Assembly (NCBI GenBank): GCA_030526765.1
Contig: JAUNCB010000091.1
Location: forward strand, 1 to 5,773
DNA length: 5,773 bases
Source of the DNA: Bacillota bacterium
GTDB taxonomy: Bacteria > Bacillota > Clostridia > Lachnospirales > Anaerotignaceae
Direction: 5' to 3'
Made by a program: the position numbers and the translations under genes. The stretch's first letter is position 1. Every line of letters starts with the position of its first letter. This document shows, in pieces, positions 1 through 5,587 of this stretch. The notes under the pieces were generated by a model. That model was given only the letters and a program-made list of their open reading frames with translations, was not told where the DNA came from and searched no databases.

Positions 1-181
1 AACGCCTGCAGAGGCGGTAGACCATCGCAAGCAGCAGAATATCATTCGGGCGGCGAAGGTATATATTGCTCAGAACTGTCTGATGGAGCAGGAATATGAT
101 TTCCGCTTTGATGTGGCAGAGGTGCTGAACAGCGAAGGGAAACCCTATTTCCGCTATACAGAGGATGCCTTTCGGCTTTAA
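1..181 (+). CDS. YraN (UPF0102) family protein, C-terminal part only
   Basis: The reading frame is open from position 2 and ends at TAA 179-181, giving the last 59 residues of a protein that starts outside the window. The visible part has the C-terminal pattern of the UPF0102/YraN family: a basic helix (VDHRKQQNIIRAAKVYIAQ), then an EYDFRFDVAEVL strand with the family's RFDV core, and a final YTEDAFRL, matching the family's usual ending in an AF-containing segment. YraN proteins have a predicted restriction-endonuclease-like fold of poorly defined role; their predicted nuclease residues lie mainly in the N-terminal half, which is not visible here. The stop is 54 bp before the pgeF start on the same strand, with no terminator between, so the two are probably co-transcribed. 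Family assignment is fairly secure; function is not. Confidence 0.8.
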   Translation, partial: TPAEAVDHRKQQNIIRAAKVYIAQNCLMEQEYDFRFDVAEVLNSEGKPYFRYTEDAFRL

Positions 182-200
182 TACCGTTTGAACATTACAC

Positions 201-216
201 TCGCAGATTTCTGCGG
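201..216 (+). other. Small inverted repeat just upstream of the pgeF ribosome site
   Basis: TCGCAG (201-206) and CTGCGG (211-216) can pair around an ATTT loop, with five Watson-Crick pairs and one G-U. Read as DNA, 202-215 is a palindrome with arms of six bases (CGCAGA/TCTGCG) around a TT centre. It sits 8 bp before the AAGGAG ribosome site of pgeF. There is no T-tract after it, so it is not a terminator. It could be an mRNA 5'-hairpin, an operator or chance. Confidence 0.3.
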
Positions 217-235
217 ATGTAAAAAGGAGAAAGAG

Positions 236-1042
236 ATGAAGATCGTAAAAAAGGACAAATTGGAATACATTACATTTGATAATCTGGAAGAGACAGGGAT
301 GGTAAAGCATTGCTTCACCACCCGCCGCGGCGGTGTCAGCACAGCGCACTGGGCTTCCATGAATATGGGGCTTTCCAGAGGCGAGGAAAAAGAAGCGGTG
401 TGGGAAAACTACCGCATCCTTGCAGAAGCGGTGGGCTTTACGGCGAAGAATTATGTAACCAGCCAGCAGACCCATACCACCAATGTAAGACGGGTCACAG
501 CGGCGGATAAGGGCAAGGGTGTCTGGATCGACAGAGGCTATACCGATGTGGACGGGCTCATTACCAATGAAAAGCATATCCCGCTGGTGATCTTTGGGGC
601 GGACTGTGTGCCTGTGTTTCTGCTGGACAGAAGGAATAAAGCCATCGGTGTTGCCCACTGCGGCTGGATGGGGACAGGAAAACGGATGGCGGAAAAGCTC
701 CTGCAGGAGATGATGCGGGAATTTGGTACAGACCCTGCCGATGTGACGGCTGCCATTGGCCCCTCCATTGGGAAATGCTGCTTCCAGATGGATGAACCTG
801 TGCTCCGTTTATTTCAGGAGAATATCCCCTGGACGGAGGATGTTGTGGAGAGAGATCCTTCGGCTGAGGGAAAATATAAAATGGATCTGTGGGAATGCAA
901 CCGCAGACTGCTGGCGGAAATGGGCGTGAAGGAGATTGAGATATCCCATCTTTGCACCAAATGCGATCAGGAACGCTTCTATTCTCACAGAGGGATGGGA
1001 GAAAACCGTGGTGTAATGGCGGGGATCATGGAACTGAAGTAA
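236..1042 (+). CDS. pgeF: Peptidoglycan editing factor PgeF / YfiH-family zinc oxidoreductase (laccase domain)
   Basis: This 268-residue protein fits the single-domain YfiH/DUF152 family at normal length. Family signatures appear in order: FTTRRGGVS near 27-35, SQQTH at 76-80, DVDGLITN at 104-111, GADC at 121-124, AHCGWMGT at 140-147, AAIGPSIGKCCF at 172-183, and CTKCDQERFYSHR near 240-252. The zinc ligands expected from E. coli YfiH correspond to His80, Cys124 and His141. Members are reported to prevent mis-incorporation of non-cognate amino acids at position 1 of the peptidoglycan stem, and others act on purine nucleosides or polyphenols in vitro; the substrate here cannot be read from sequence. 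I chose ATG 236 because AAGGAG (224-229) lies six bases upstream; an in-frame TTG at 188 lacks a ribosome site and would add 16 non-family residues. One oddity is Met145 in the usual H-x-G-W-[R/K]-G motif. The gene sits between yraN and a small SHOCT gene in one apparent operon. Confidence 0.9.
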   Translation: MKIVKKDKLEYITFDNLEETGMVKHCFTTRRGGVSTAHWASMNMGLSRGEEKEAVWENYRILAEAVGFTAKNYVTSQQTHTTNVRRVTAADKGKGVWIDRGYTDVDGLITNEKHIPLVIFGADCVPVFLLDRRNKAIGVAHCGWMGTGKRMAEKLLQEMMREFGTDPADVTAAIGPSIGKCCFQMDEPVLRLFQENIPWTEDVVERDPSAEGKYKMDLWECNRRLLAEMGVKEIEISHLCTKCDQERFYSHRGMGENRGVMAGIMELK

Positions 1043-1054
1043 GGTGGTGTCGAT

Positions 1055-1300
1055 ATGCTTGGAACAGCGGTAGGTATAGTGAAAAAGACGGTGGGTGCAG
1101 TGGCGAAGATCAGCATTACGGAGGTGGCGAAGGTAGCCGATGGTGTGAAGGCAGTGAGTGAGCTGATCGTGCCGGACAGAAAAAGAAGCCTTGCGGAGGT
1201 GACGGAGGATCTGAAGCGGCTGAAAGAGCTGCGGGATCTGGGGATCCTTACGGAAGAGGAATTTGAGGAAAAGAAGAAAAAATATATGGAAATGCTTTAA
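1055..1300 (+). CDS. Small SHOCT-domain protein
   Basis: The product is 81 residues. Residues about 51-80 match the SHOCT (short C-terminal) domain: a Leu/Lys-rich helix, the turn DLGILTEEEF at 61-70, then a Lys-rich helix EEKKKKYMEML. SHOCT domains usually end larger proteins and are thought to mediate oligomerisation or binding; no enzymatic role is known. The N-terminal half (1-38) is a probable amphipathic helix of V/A/K repeats (VKK, VAK, VAK, VKA), partly from a repeated GTGGCGAAG at 1100-1108 and 1124-1132. I see no signal peptide or clear membrane span. The ribosome site AGGTGGTG (1042-1049) overlaps the last base of the pgeF stop and is five bases from ATG 1055, which suggests translational coupling to pgeF. 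A strong terminator follows directly, so this is the last gene of the unit. The domain call is fairly sure; the role is unknown. Confidence 0.8.
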   Translation: MLGTAVGIVKKTVGAVAKISITEVAKVADGVKAVSELIVPDRKRSLAEVTEDLKRLKELRDLGILTEEEFEEKKKKYMEML

Positions 1301-1307
1301 AATCGGG

Positions 1308-1344
1308 AAGGAGGTGCAAAAAAACTTTGCACTTCCTTTTATTT
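1308..1344 (+). terminator. Rho-independent terminator after the pgeF unit
   Basis: AAGGAGGTGCAAA (1308-1320) pairs with TTTGCACTTCCTT (1326-1338) over 13 pairs, with a single G-U wobble (1313/1333) and a five-base AAAAC loop. TTTTATTT lies at 1337-1344, overlapping the last two stem positions. It begins eight bases after the SHOCT gene stop. Its right arm also contains the -35 box of the der promoter. Confidence 0.85.
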
Positions 1345-1354
1345 GTGGTATACT
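1327..1354 (+). promoter_or_regulatory. Sigma-A-type promoter for der-plsY-gpsA
   Basis: A -35 box TTGCAC (1327-1332) is separated by 16 bases from a -10 box TATACT (1349-1354), with an extended -10 TG at 1346-1347. Start of transcription is predicted near 1361, giving a leader of about 82 bases before der. The promoter lies at the only sizeable gap upstream of der and directly follows the previous unit's terminator, with which it shares bases. Confidence 0.75.
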
Positions 1355-1360
1355 ACTTAG

Positions 1361-1442
1361 AATGGAAAAGTGGGCGAATATGCCCATTGGCAAAAAAGCA
1401 TGTAAACCGTAAAAGGTATTTTATTTTGGAGGAAAAATTACT
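1361..1442 (+). other. der 5' leader with a short hairpin
   Basis: The predicted untranslated leader has a small hairpin, TGGGC (1371-1375) with GCCCA (1382-1386) around a six-base loop, close to the expected 5' end. No T-tract follows, and the leader is too short and simple for any riboswitch I know. The hairpin may protect the 5' end of the mRNA or be chance. The der ribosome site GGAGG is at 1428-1432, ten bases before the ATG. Confidence 0.4.
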
Positions 1443-2768
1443 ATGAGCAAACCTATCGTAGCAGTGGTGGGGCGCCCCAATGTAGGCAAATCCACGCTGT
1501 TTAACAGACTTGCGGGAGAGCGCATCTCCATCGTGCAGGATACACCCGGTGTAACCCGTGACCGTATCTATGCCGATTGTGAATGGCTGGACCGTAAATT
1601 TACACTGATCGATACCGGCGGTATGGAGATCGGCTCCGAGGAGGTCATCCAGAGACAGATCATCCAGCAGGCGCAGATCGCCATTGAAACGGCAGATGTG
1701 ATCCTGTTTGTAACAGATGTAAAAACAGGTGTAACGGAGGATGACCAGAAGGTAGCCAATATGCTGCGCCGCACCAAAAAGCCTGTGGTTCTGGCGGTAA
1801 ATAAGGTGGACAGCGTAAAGCGTGACACCATGGCGATCTATGAATTTTATGAGCTGGGTATCGGCGATCCCATCCCTGTTTCTGCAGGGCAGGCACTGGG
1901 GCTGGGCGATATGCTGGATCAGGTCATTGCATATTTCCCCGATAAGGATGCAGCGGAGGAAGAGGATGATGCCATCCGTGTTGCCATCATCGGCAAGCCC
2001 AATGTAGGCAAATCCTCTCTGATCAATAAAATCCTGGGCGAGGATCGACTGATCGTATCCGACATTGCAGGCACGACACGAGATGCCGTTGATACACCCA
2101 TTGAGATCAACGGACAGAAATATATCTTCATCGATACTGCAGGGATGCGCCGCAAGAGCAAGATCAAGGAAGAGATCGAACGCTTTTCCATCATCCGTGC
2201 CGTTGCAGCGGTGGAACGCTGTGATGTTGCCATTCTGGTGATCGATGCCAACGAAGGCATCACCGATCAGGATACCAAGATCGCCGGTATTGCCCATGAA
2301 AGGGGCAAGGCTGCCATCATTGCGGTCAATAAATGGGATTCCATTGAGAAAGACGAAAAAACCATGAATAAATATCTGAAGGATATCGGCATGGAGTTGA
2401 AATATATGGATTATGCACCCTGCGTATTCATTTCCGCTCTGACAGGACAGCGTATCACCCGTATGCTGGAAATGATCGATACGGTGCATCATAACCATGC
2501 CCTGCGCATCAGCACAGGTGTACTGAATGAGGTTCTGATCGAGGCAACGGCTATGCAGCAGCCTCCTTCCGATAAGGGGCGTCAGCTGCGCCTGTATTAC
2601 ATGACACAGGTATCTGTAAAGCCGCCTACCTTTGTTATTTTTGTAAACGAAAGAGAACTGTTCCATTTCTCCTACCGCAGATATATCGAAAATCAGCTGC
2701 GGGATGCCTTTGGCTTCGTGGGGACACCGATCCATTTCATAGTGAGAGAAAAAGGGGAAAAAGATTGA
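1443..2768 (+). CDS. der: Ribosome biogenesis GTPase Der (EngA)
   Basis: This 441-residue protein has the tandem two-GTPase layout unique to Der, an essential 50S ribosomal subunit assembly factor. The first G domain shows P-loop GRPNVGKS (10-17), switch I around TPGVTRD (34-40), DTGG (57-60), NKVD (120-123) and the G5 VSA at 146-148. An acidic linker (about 169-176) leads to the second G domain: GKPNVGKS (184-191), TTRD (211-214), DTAG (231-234), NKWD (296-299) and ISA (330-332). Residues about 355-441 form the C-terminal KH-like domain that contacts rRNA. All nucleotide-binding motifs are intact and the length is normal. The start is set by GGAGG ten bases upstream. It is first in a three-gene unit; its TGA stop is one base from the plsY ATG. 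The 18 bases encoding most of each P-loop are identical in the two domains. Confidence 0.97.
   Translation: MSKPIVAVVGRPNVGKSTLFNRLAGERISIVQDTPGVTRDRIYADCEWLDRKFTLIDTGGMEIGSEEVIQRQIIQQAQIAIETADVILFVTDVKTGVTEDDQKVANMLRRTKKPVVLAVNKVDSVKRDTMAIYEFYELGIGDPIPVSAGQALGLGDMLDQVIAYFPDKDAAEEEDDAIRVAIIGKPNVGKSSLINKILGEDRLIVSDIAGTTRDAVDTPIEINGQKYIFIDTAGMRRKSKIKEEIERFSIIRAVAAVERCDVAILVIDANEGITDQDTKIAGIAHERGKAAIIAVNKWDSIEKDEKTMNKYLKDIGMELKYMDYAPCVFISALTGQRITRMLEMIDTVHHNHALRISTGVLNEVLIEATAMQQPPSDKGRQLRLYYMTQVSVKPPTFVIFVNERELFHFSYRRYIENQLRDAFGFVGTPIHFIVREKGEKD
1476..1493 (+). repeat. 18-bp direct repeat, copy 1 (first Der P-loop)
   Basis: CCCAATGTAGGCAAATCC occurs here and again at 1998-2015, 522 bp downstream and in the same reading frame. 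It encodes PNVGKS in both G domains. The bases on either side differ (CGC before and ACG after here; AAG and TCT in the second copy). It is explained by protein conservation plus matching codon choice. Confidence 0.9.
1998..2015 (+). repeat. 18-bp direct repeat, copy 2 (second Der P-loop)
   Basis: This is the exact second copy of the 1476-1493 sequence, encoding PNVGKS of the second G domain of Der. All six codons, including their third positions, are the same as in copy 1. Confidence 0.9.
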
Positions 2769-2769
2769 T

Positions 2770-3378
2770 ATGTTTCGATTGATTTGTATGATCATAGGCT
2801 ACTGTGTCGGCTGTATCGAAACGGCTTATGTGGTAGGCAAGCTCTGGAAGGTCGATCTGCGCAAGCATGGCAGCGGCAATCTGGGCACCACCAATGCCCT
2901 GCGGGTGCTGGGCAAAAAAGCGGGGGCGATGGTTTTTATCGGAGATATTCTGAAATCCGTGATCGCCTTTCTGATCTGTCGTGCCGTATTTCAGGAGAAC
3001 TGGCTGATCGCCGGTGTGTATGGCAGTGCAGGTGCTATTTTAGGACATAATTATCCTTTTTATCTGAATTTCAAGGGTGGCAAAGGGATCGCTGTTATGA
3101 TCGGTATGACGGCGGCAATGGCATTTTCCACAGACATCCGTCTGGCATTGCCTACAGCCATCATCGGCTTCGGTCTTGCCTTTGCAACCAGATATGTTTC
3201 TGTTGGCTCCCTTGCCTTTGCGGTGACACTGCCTGTCAGTGCCTATCTGCTGGGCTTTGAGCAGGAGGTCGTGCTGGTTACAGTCTGTGCCGGACTGCTG
3301 GCATTCTGGAGACACAGAAAAAATATCAGAAATCTGCTGAACGGTACGGAAAATCGCTTCGGCTCCAAGAAAAAATAA
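2770..3378 (+). CDS. plsY: Glycerol-3-phosphate acyltransferase PlsY (acyl-phosphate dependent)
   Basis: PlsY is an integral membrane enzyme that transfers an acyl chain from acyl-phosphate to the sn-1 position of glycerol 3-phosphate, making lysophosphatidic acid. The 202-residue product has all three conserved cytoplasmic motifs: GSGNLGTTNALRVLGKKAG (34-52), GHNYPFYLNFKGGKG (92-106) and a C-terminal RHRKNIRNLLNGTENRFG (181-198). Hydrophobic segments suited to membrane spans lie near 1-23, 53-72, 78-97, 125-143 and 146-180, as expected for a multi-span protein. The N-terminus aligns with the family (GYCVGCIETAYVVGK). ATG 2770 follows the der stop after one base (TGATATG). The nearest purine-rich site, GGGG at 2754-2757, is distant, so translation probably depends on coupling to der. 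Its substrate is made by the next gene, gpsA; the usual acyl-phosphate source, PlsX, is not in the window. Confidence 0.96.
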   Translation: MFRLICMIIGYCVGCIETAYVVGKLWKVDLRKHGSGNLGTTNALRVLGKKAGAMVFIGDILKSVIAFLICRAVFQENWLIAGVYGSAGAILGHNYPFYLNFKGGKGIAVMIGMTAAMAFSTDIRLALPTAIIGFGLAFATRYVSVGSLAFAVTLPVSAYLLGFEQEVVLVTVCAGLLAFWRHRKNIRNLLNGTENRFGSKKK

Positions 3379-3396
3379 GACTGGAGGTCATAGATT

Positions 3397-4389
3397 ATGA
3401 AAAAGGTTACAGTCATTGGCTCCGGCAGCTGGGGTACTGCCCTTGCGGTGATGCTGGCGCAGAATGGGCATGAAGTCTTGATCTGGTCCAGAAGACAGGA
3501 TGCAGTGGATGAGCTGCTGCAGCAGAGAACCAACGAAAAATATCTGCCTGGTATTGAAATACCGGAAGCAATACATGCAACGACAGACTATGCAGAGGCA
3601 GTGAAGGATGCGGATATCATCATTCTGGCAGTGCCTTCCCGTGCCGTTGCGGAAACAGTAAGGGCATTCTCCCCTTATCTGAAAACATGGCAGATCCTTG
3701 TGAATGTGGCAAAGGGTCTGGAGCCCGGCACTCTGCTTTGTCTTTCCGAGGTGATACGCAGAGAGGCACCCCAGTGTGAGGTATGCGTGCTTTCCGGTCC
3801 CAGCCATGCGGAGGAAGTGGCAAGGGGGATCCCCACCACCTGCCTGATCGCCTGTGAAAATGAGGCGGCGGCAAAGCTGGTGCAGGAGGAATTTGCCAAT
3901 GCCCGCTTCCGCCTGTATACCAATACGGATATGGTGGGTGCGGAAATCGGTGCGGCACTGAAAAATGTTATGGCACTGGCAGCAGGTATGTCTGACGGGC
4001 TTGGCTTTGGGGATAACACCAAGGCGGCACTGATGACAAGAGGGATCGCAGAAATGAAGCGTCTGGGGATCGCCATGGGCGGCAGACCCGAAACCTTTGC
4101 GGGGCTTTCCGGCATTGGGGATCTGATCGTGACCTGCACCAGTATGCACTCCAGAAACCGCAGAGCCGGTATCCTGCTGGGACAGGGCAAAAGCCTGCAG
4201 GAAACACTGGATGAAGTAAAAATGGTAGTGGAAGGTGTGAATACCGTACAGGCTGCCTGTGCGCTGGCGGAAAAATATCATGTTTCCATGCCCATTACAC
4301 AGACCATCTATCGTGTGCTTTTTGAGGGTGAGGATGTGCATAAGGCTGTGGTCGAGCTGATGACCAGAGATTATAAATCAGAAGAATAA
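3397..4389 (+). CDS. gpsA: NAD(P)-dependent glycerol-3-phosphate dehydrogenase GpsA
   Basis: GpsA reduces dihydroxyacetone phosphate to sn-glycerol 3-phosphate, the backbone for phospholipids, in the cytoplasm. The 330-residue length is typical. The N-terminal Rossmann domain has the dinucleotide loop GSGSWGTALA (8-17), followed by NVAKGLEPG (103-111) with the conserved Lys106 and SGPSHAEEVARGIPT (133-147). The C-terminal helical domain carries GAEIGAALKNVMALAAG (181-197) with the conserved Lys189, and GLSGIGDLIVTCTS (236-249) followed by SRNRRAG (252-258), the substrate and phosphate-binding region. All key motifs are intact. ATG 3397 is preceded by GGAGG (3383-3387) at nine bases. The gene lies 18 bp after plsY and is last in the der unit, with a terminator immediately after its stop. 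Confidence 0.97.
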   Translation: MKKVTVIGSGSWGTALAVMLAQNGHEVLIWSRRQDAVDELLQQRTNEKYLPGIEIPEAIHATTDYAEAVKDADIIILAVPSRAVAETVRAFSPYLKTWQILVNVAKGLEPGTLLCLSEVIRREAPQCEVCVLSGPSHAEEVARGIPTTCLIACENEAAAKLVQEEFANARFRLYTNTDMVGAEIGAALKNVMALAAGMSDGLGFGDNTKAALMTRGIAEMKRLGIAMGGRPETFAGLSGIGDLIVTCTSMHSRNRRAGILLGQGKSLQETLDEVKMVVEGVNTVQAACALAEKYHVSMPITQTIYRVLFEGEDVHKAVVELMTRDYKSEE

Positions 4390-4395
4390 AATGCG

Positions 4396-4429
4396 GCTCG
4401 CAGGAAAATTCCTGCGGGCTTTTTCTTTT
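4396..4429 (+). terminator. Rho-independent terminator after gpsA
   Basis: GCTCGCAGG (4396-4404) pairs with CCTGCGGGC (4411-4419) over nine pairs including one U-G, around a six-base AAAATT loop that can extend the stem by up to two A-T pairs. It is followed at once by TTTTTCTTTT (4420-4429). It begins six bases after the gpsA stop and ends the der-plsY-gpsA unit. Confidence 0.92.
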
Positions 4430-4516
4430 GGGCGAAAAGGAGCGGTTTAGCCCTCTGTTCTTTTGTCTATACTGAGGATAACGCAGGATCCATGAAAAAA
4501 ATCAAGGAAGAGATGC

Positions 4517-4545
4517 TTTACAAAATAAGTATGTTGCTCTATAAT
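4517..4545 (+). promoter_or_regulatory. Near-consensus sigma-A promoter for degV
   Basis: TTTACA (4517-4522) and TATAAT (4540-4545) are separated by the optimal 17 bases; only one of the twelve box positions departs from consensus. Transcription should start near 4552, giving a leader of about 67 bases. It gives degV expression independent of the der unit, which ends at a strong terminator just upstream. Confidence 0.82.
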
Positions 4546-4564
4546 GTAGTAATCAAAACTACAT
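4544..4564. promoter_or_regulatory. Operator-like inverted repeat over the degV transcription start
   Basis: ATGTAGT (4544-4550), a seven-base spacer AATCAAA and ACTACAT (4558-4564) form a perfect inverted repeat. It shares the last two bases of the -10 box and is centred at 4554, close to the predicted start near 4552. This is a classic location for a repressor site. The left arm would be largely absent from the mRNA, which argues against an RNA hairpin if the predicted start is right. The protein that would bind is unknown; given the gene it controls, a fatty-acid-responsive regulator is one guess. Confidence 0.5.
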
Positions 4565-4618
4565 CTTGGGTTATTTTTGTTTCGTCATGTGAAATATATG
4601 CGTTTGGGAGGCAGGAGA

Positions 4619-5503
4619 ATGAAGAATTTTGTGCTGAGCTGCTGTTCAACAGCAGATCTGAAAAAGGAGCATTTTGCAGAAAGGGAAATAGACTATATCT
4701 GCTTTCATTATTTTCTGGATGAGGTGCAGTATCCCGATGATCTGGGGGAATCCATGTCCTTTGGGTCATTTTATCAGGCCATGGAGGCGGGAGCGGTTAC
4801 AAAAACCTCTCAGGTGAATGTGGCGGAATATGAGGCATATTTTGAACGCTTTTTGCAGGAAGGCAGGGATGTGCTGCATCTGACCCTTTCCTCGGGCATT
4901 TCCGGTTCCTATAATTCGGCTATGATCGCAAAGCAGCTATTGGAGGAGAAATATCCCGAAAGAAAGCTTTATGTGGTGGACTCTCTCTGTGCAGCCTGCG
5001 GCTATGGACTTCTGATGGATACGCTGGCGGATCTCAGAGATGCAGGAAAGTCCGTTGAGGAGGTGTATCAGTGGGCAGAGGAGAATAAAAACCGCCTCCA
5101 GCACTGGTTTACGGCTACAGATCTGAAATATCTGATCCGCGGCGGCAGAGTATCCAAGGCATCGGGGCTTGTGGGCACCATGCTGAATATCTGTCCTGTG
5201 ATGACAGTGGCACCCGATGGTACACTGAAGGCGGTGCAGAAGGTGCGGACAAAGAAGAAGGTGTTGGAAGCACTGGGGAACAGGATGCTGGAAAATGTGG
5301 AAAACGGTGCAGACTACGCAGGCAAATGCTTTGTGGGACACTCTGCCTGTGCGGAGGATGCAGCGGTGCTGATACACCATATCGAGGAAAAATTTCCCCG
5401 TCTGAAGGGGAAGATCCTTTTGGGAGACATCGGCACGGTGATCGGCAGCCACACAGGACCCGGTACGGTGGTGGTCTGCTTCTGGGGGAAAGAAAGAAGC
5501 TGA
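4619..5503 (+). CDS. DegV-family (FakB-type) fatty-acid-binding protein
   Basis: The 294-residue product is a full-length DegV protein. These cytoplasmic two-domain proteins hold a fatty acid; well-studied members (FakB) present it to the kinase FakA, which forms acyl-phosphate for PlsY. Features in order: LSCCSTADL (6-14), TSQVN (63-67), LTLSSGISGSYNSA (88-101), VVDS (119-122), the FTATDLKYLIRGGRVS segment (164-179) with Arg177, and SHTGPGTVV (277-285) with His278. The TS, SSG, Arg and His elements are those expected around a bound fatty-acid carboxylate. The usual TDSTADL start is CCSTADL here, with Cys8-Cys9 in place of Thr-Asp, as in a clostridial subgroup I recognise from memory. ATG 4619 is chosen because GGGAGG (4606-4611) lies seven bases upstream; an in-frame TTG at 4577 lacks support. 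The gene is transcribed alone. No kinase partner is in the window, so the FakB role is inference. Confidence 0.9.
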   Translation: MKNFVLSCCSTADLKKEHFAEREIDYICFHYFLDEVQYPDDLGESMSFGSFYQAMEAGAVTKTSQVNVAEYEAYFERFLQEGRDVLHLTLSSGISGSYNSAMIAKQLLEEKYPERKLYVVDSLCAACGYGLLMDTLADLRDAGKSVEEVYQWAEENKNRLQHWFTATDLKYLIRGGRVSKASGLVGTMLNICPVMTVAPDGTLKAVQKVRTKKKVLEALGNRMLENVENGADYAGKCFVGHSACAEDAAVLIHHIEEKFPRLKGKILLGDIGTVIGSHTGPGTVVVCFWGKERS

Positions 5504-5524
5504 GAAAGAGAAGAACGGAAAAGA

Positions 5525-5576
5525 AAAAGGAAGCCTGCCTGTATAAAAAGAACAGGGCAGGCTTCTTTCTTTTTTA
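5525..5576. terminator. Bidirectional rho-independent terminator between degV and the convergent gene
   Basis: GAAGCCTGCCTGT (5530-5542) pairs with ACAGG plus CAGGCTTC (5552-5556 and 5558-5565), giving 13 pairs with one bulged G at 5557 and a nine-base loop. On the right is a T-rich run (TTTCTTTTTT, 5566-5575); on the left is AAAAGAAAAA, which becomes a T-rich run on the other strand. It therefore suits both degV and the leftward gene whose stop is at 5588-5590. Confidence 0.88.
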
Positions 5577-5587
5577 TGGATCAGAGA

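Larger units (their letters stand above)
4430..4618 (+). other. Non-coding regulatory stretch upstream of degV
   Basis: No gene is supported here. Besides the main promoter and inverted repeat listed separately, there is a second -10-like TATACT at 4468-4473; the best -35 candidate, TTTAGC (4446-4451, 16-base spacer), is poor, so a second upstream promoter is only possible. After the inverted repeat comes a T-rich stretch (GGTTATTTTTG, 4569-4579), too far from the stem to make a good terminator. The degV ribosome site GGGAGG is at 4606-4611. Confidence 0.6.

Noticed and set aside
188..235. Upstream TTG start for pgeF that would add 16 residues
   Set aside because: There is no ribosome site at the TTG; the added residues lie across an inverted repeat and the ribosome site of the ATG at 236, and they do not fit the family N-terminus.
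809..1393. A 194-codon minus-strand frame across the pgeF end, the SHOCT gene and the terminator
   Set aside because: It crosses a strong terminator and two well-supported genes, and its translation resembles no protein family.
1353..2795. A 480-codon open frame antisense to der, longer than der itself
   Set aside because: It is codon-aligned with der on the opposite strand, and stays open because der avoids TTA, CTA and TCA codons in that stretch. Its translation has no recognisable domain, and Der is fully explained.
3388..4341. A 317-codon open frame antisense to gpsA
   Set aside because: It is again codon-aligned with gpsA and open for the same codon-use reason. The product is Cys/His-rich without a coherent family pattern.
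4492..4722. A 76-codon plus-strand frame starting within the degV regulatory region
   Set aside because: It spans the strong degV promoter and inverted repeat and then overlaps the degV coding start in another frame. Its ribosome site is weak and it has no family features.
5483..5533. Purine-rich run at the end of degV
   Set aside because: It is broken by a few pyrimidines and is explained by charged codons at the degV C-terminus plus the A-rich flank of the bidirectional terminator.
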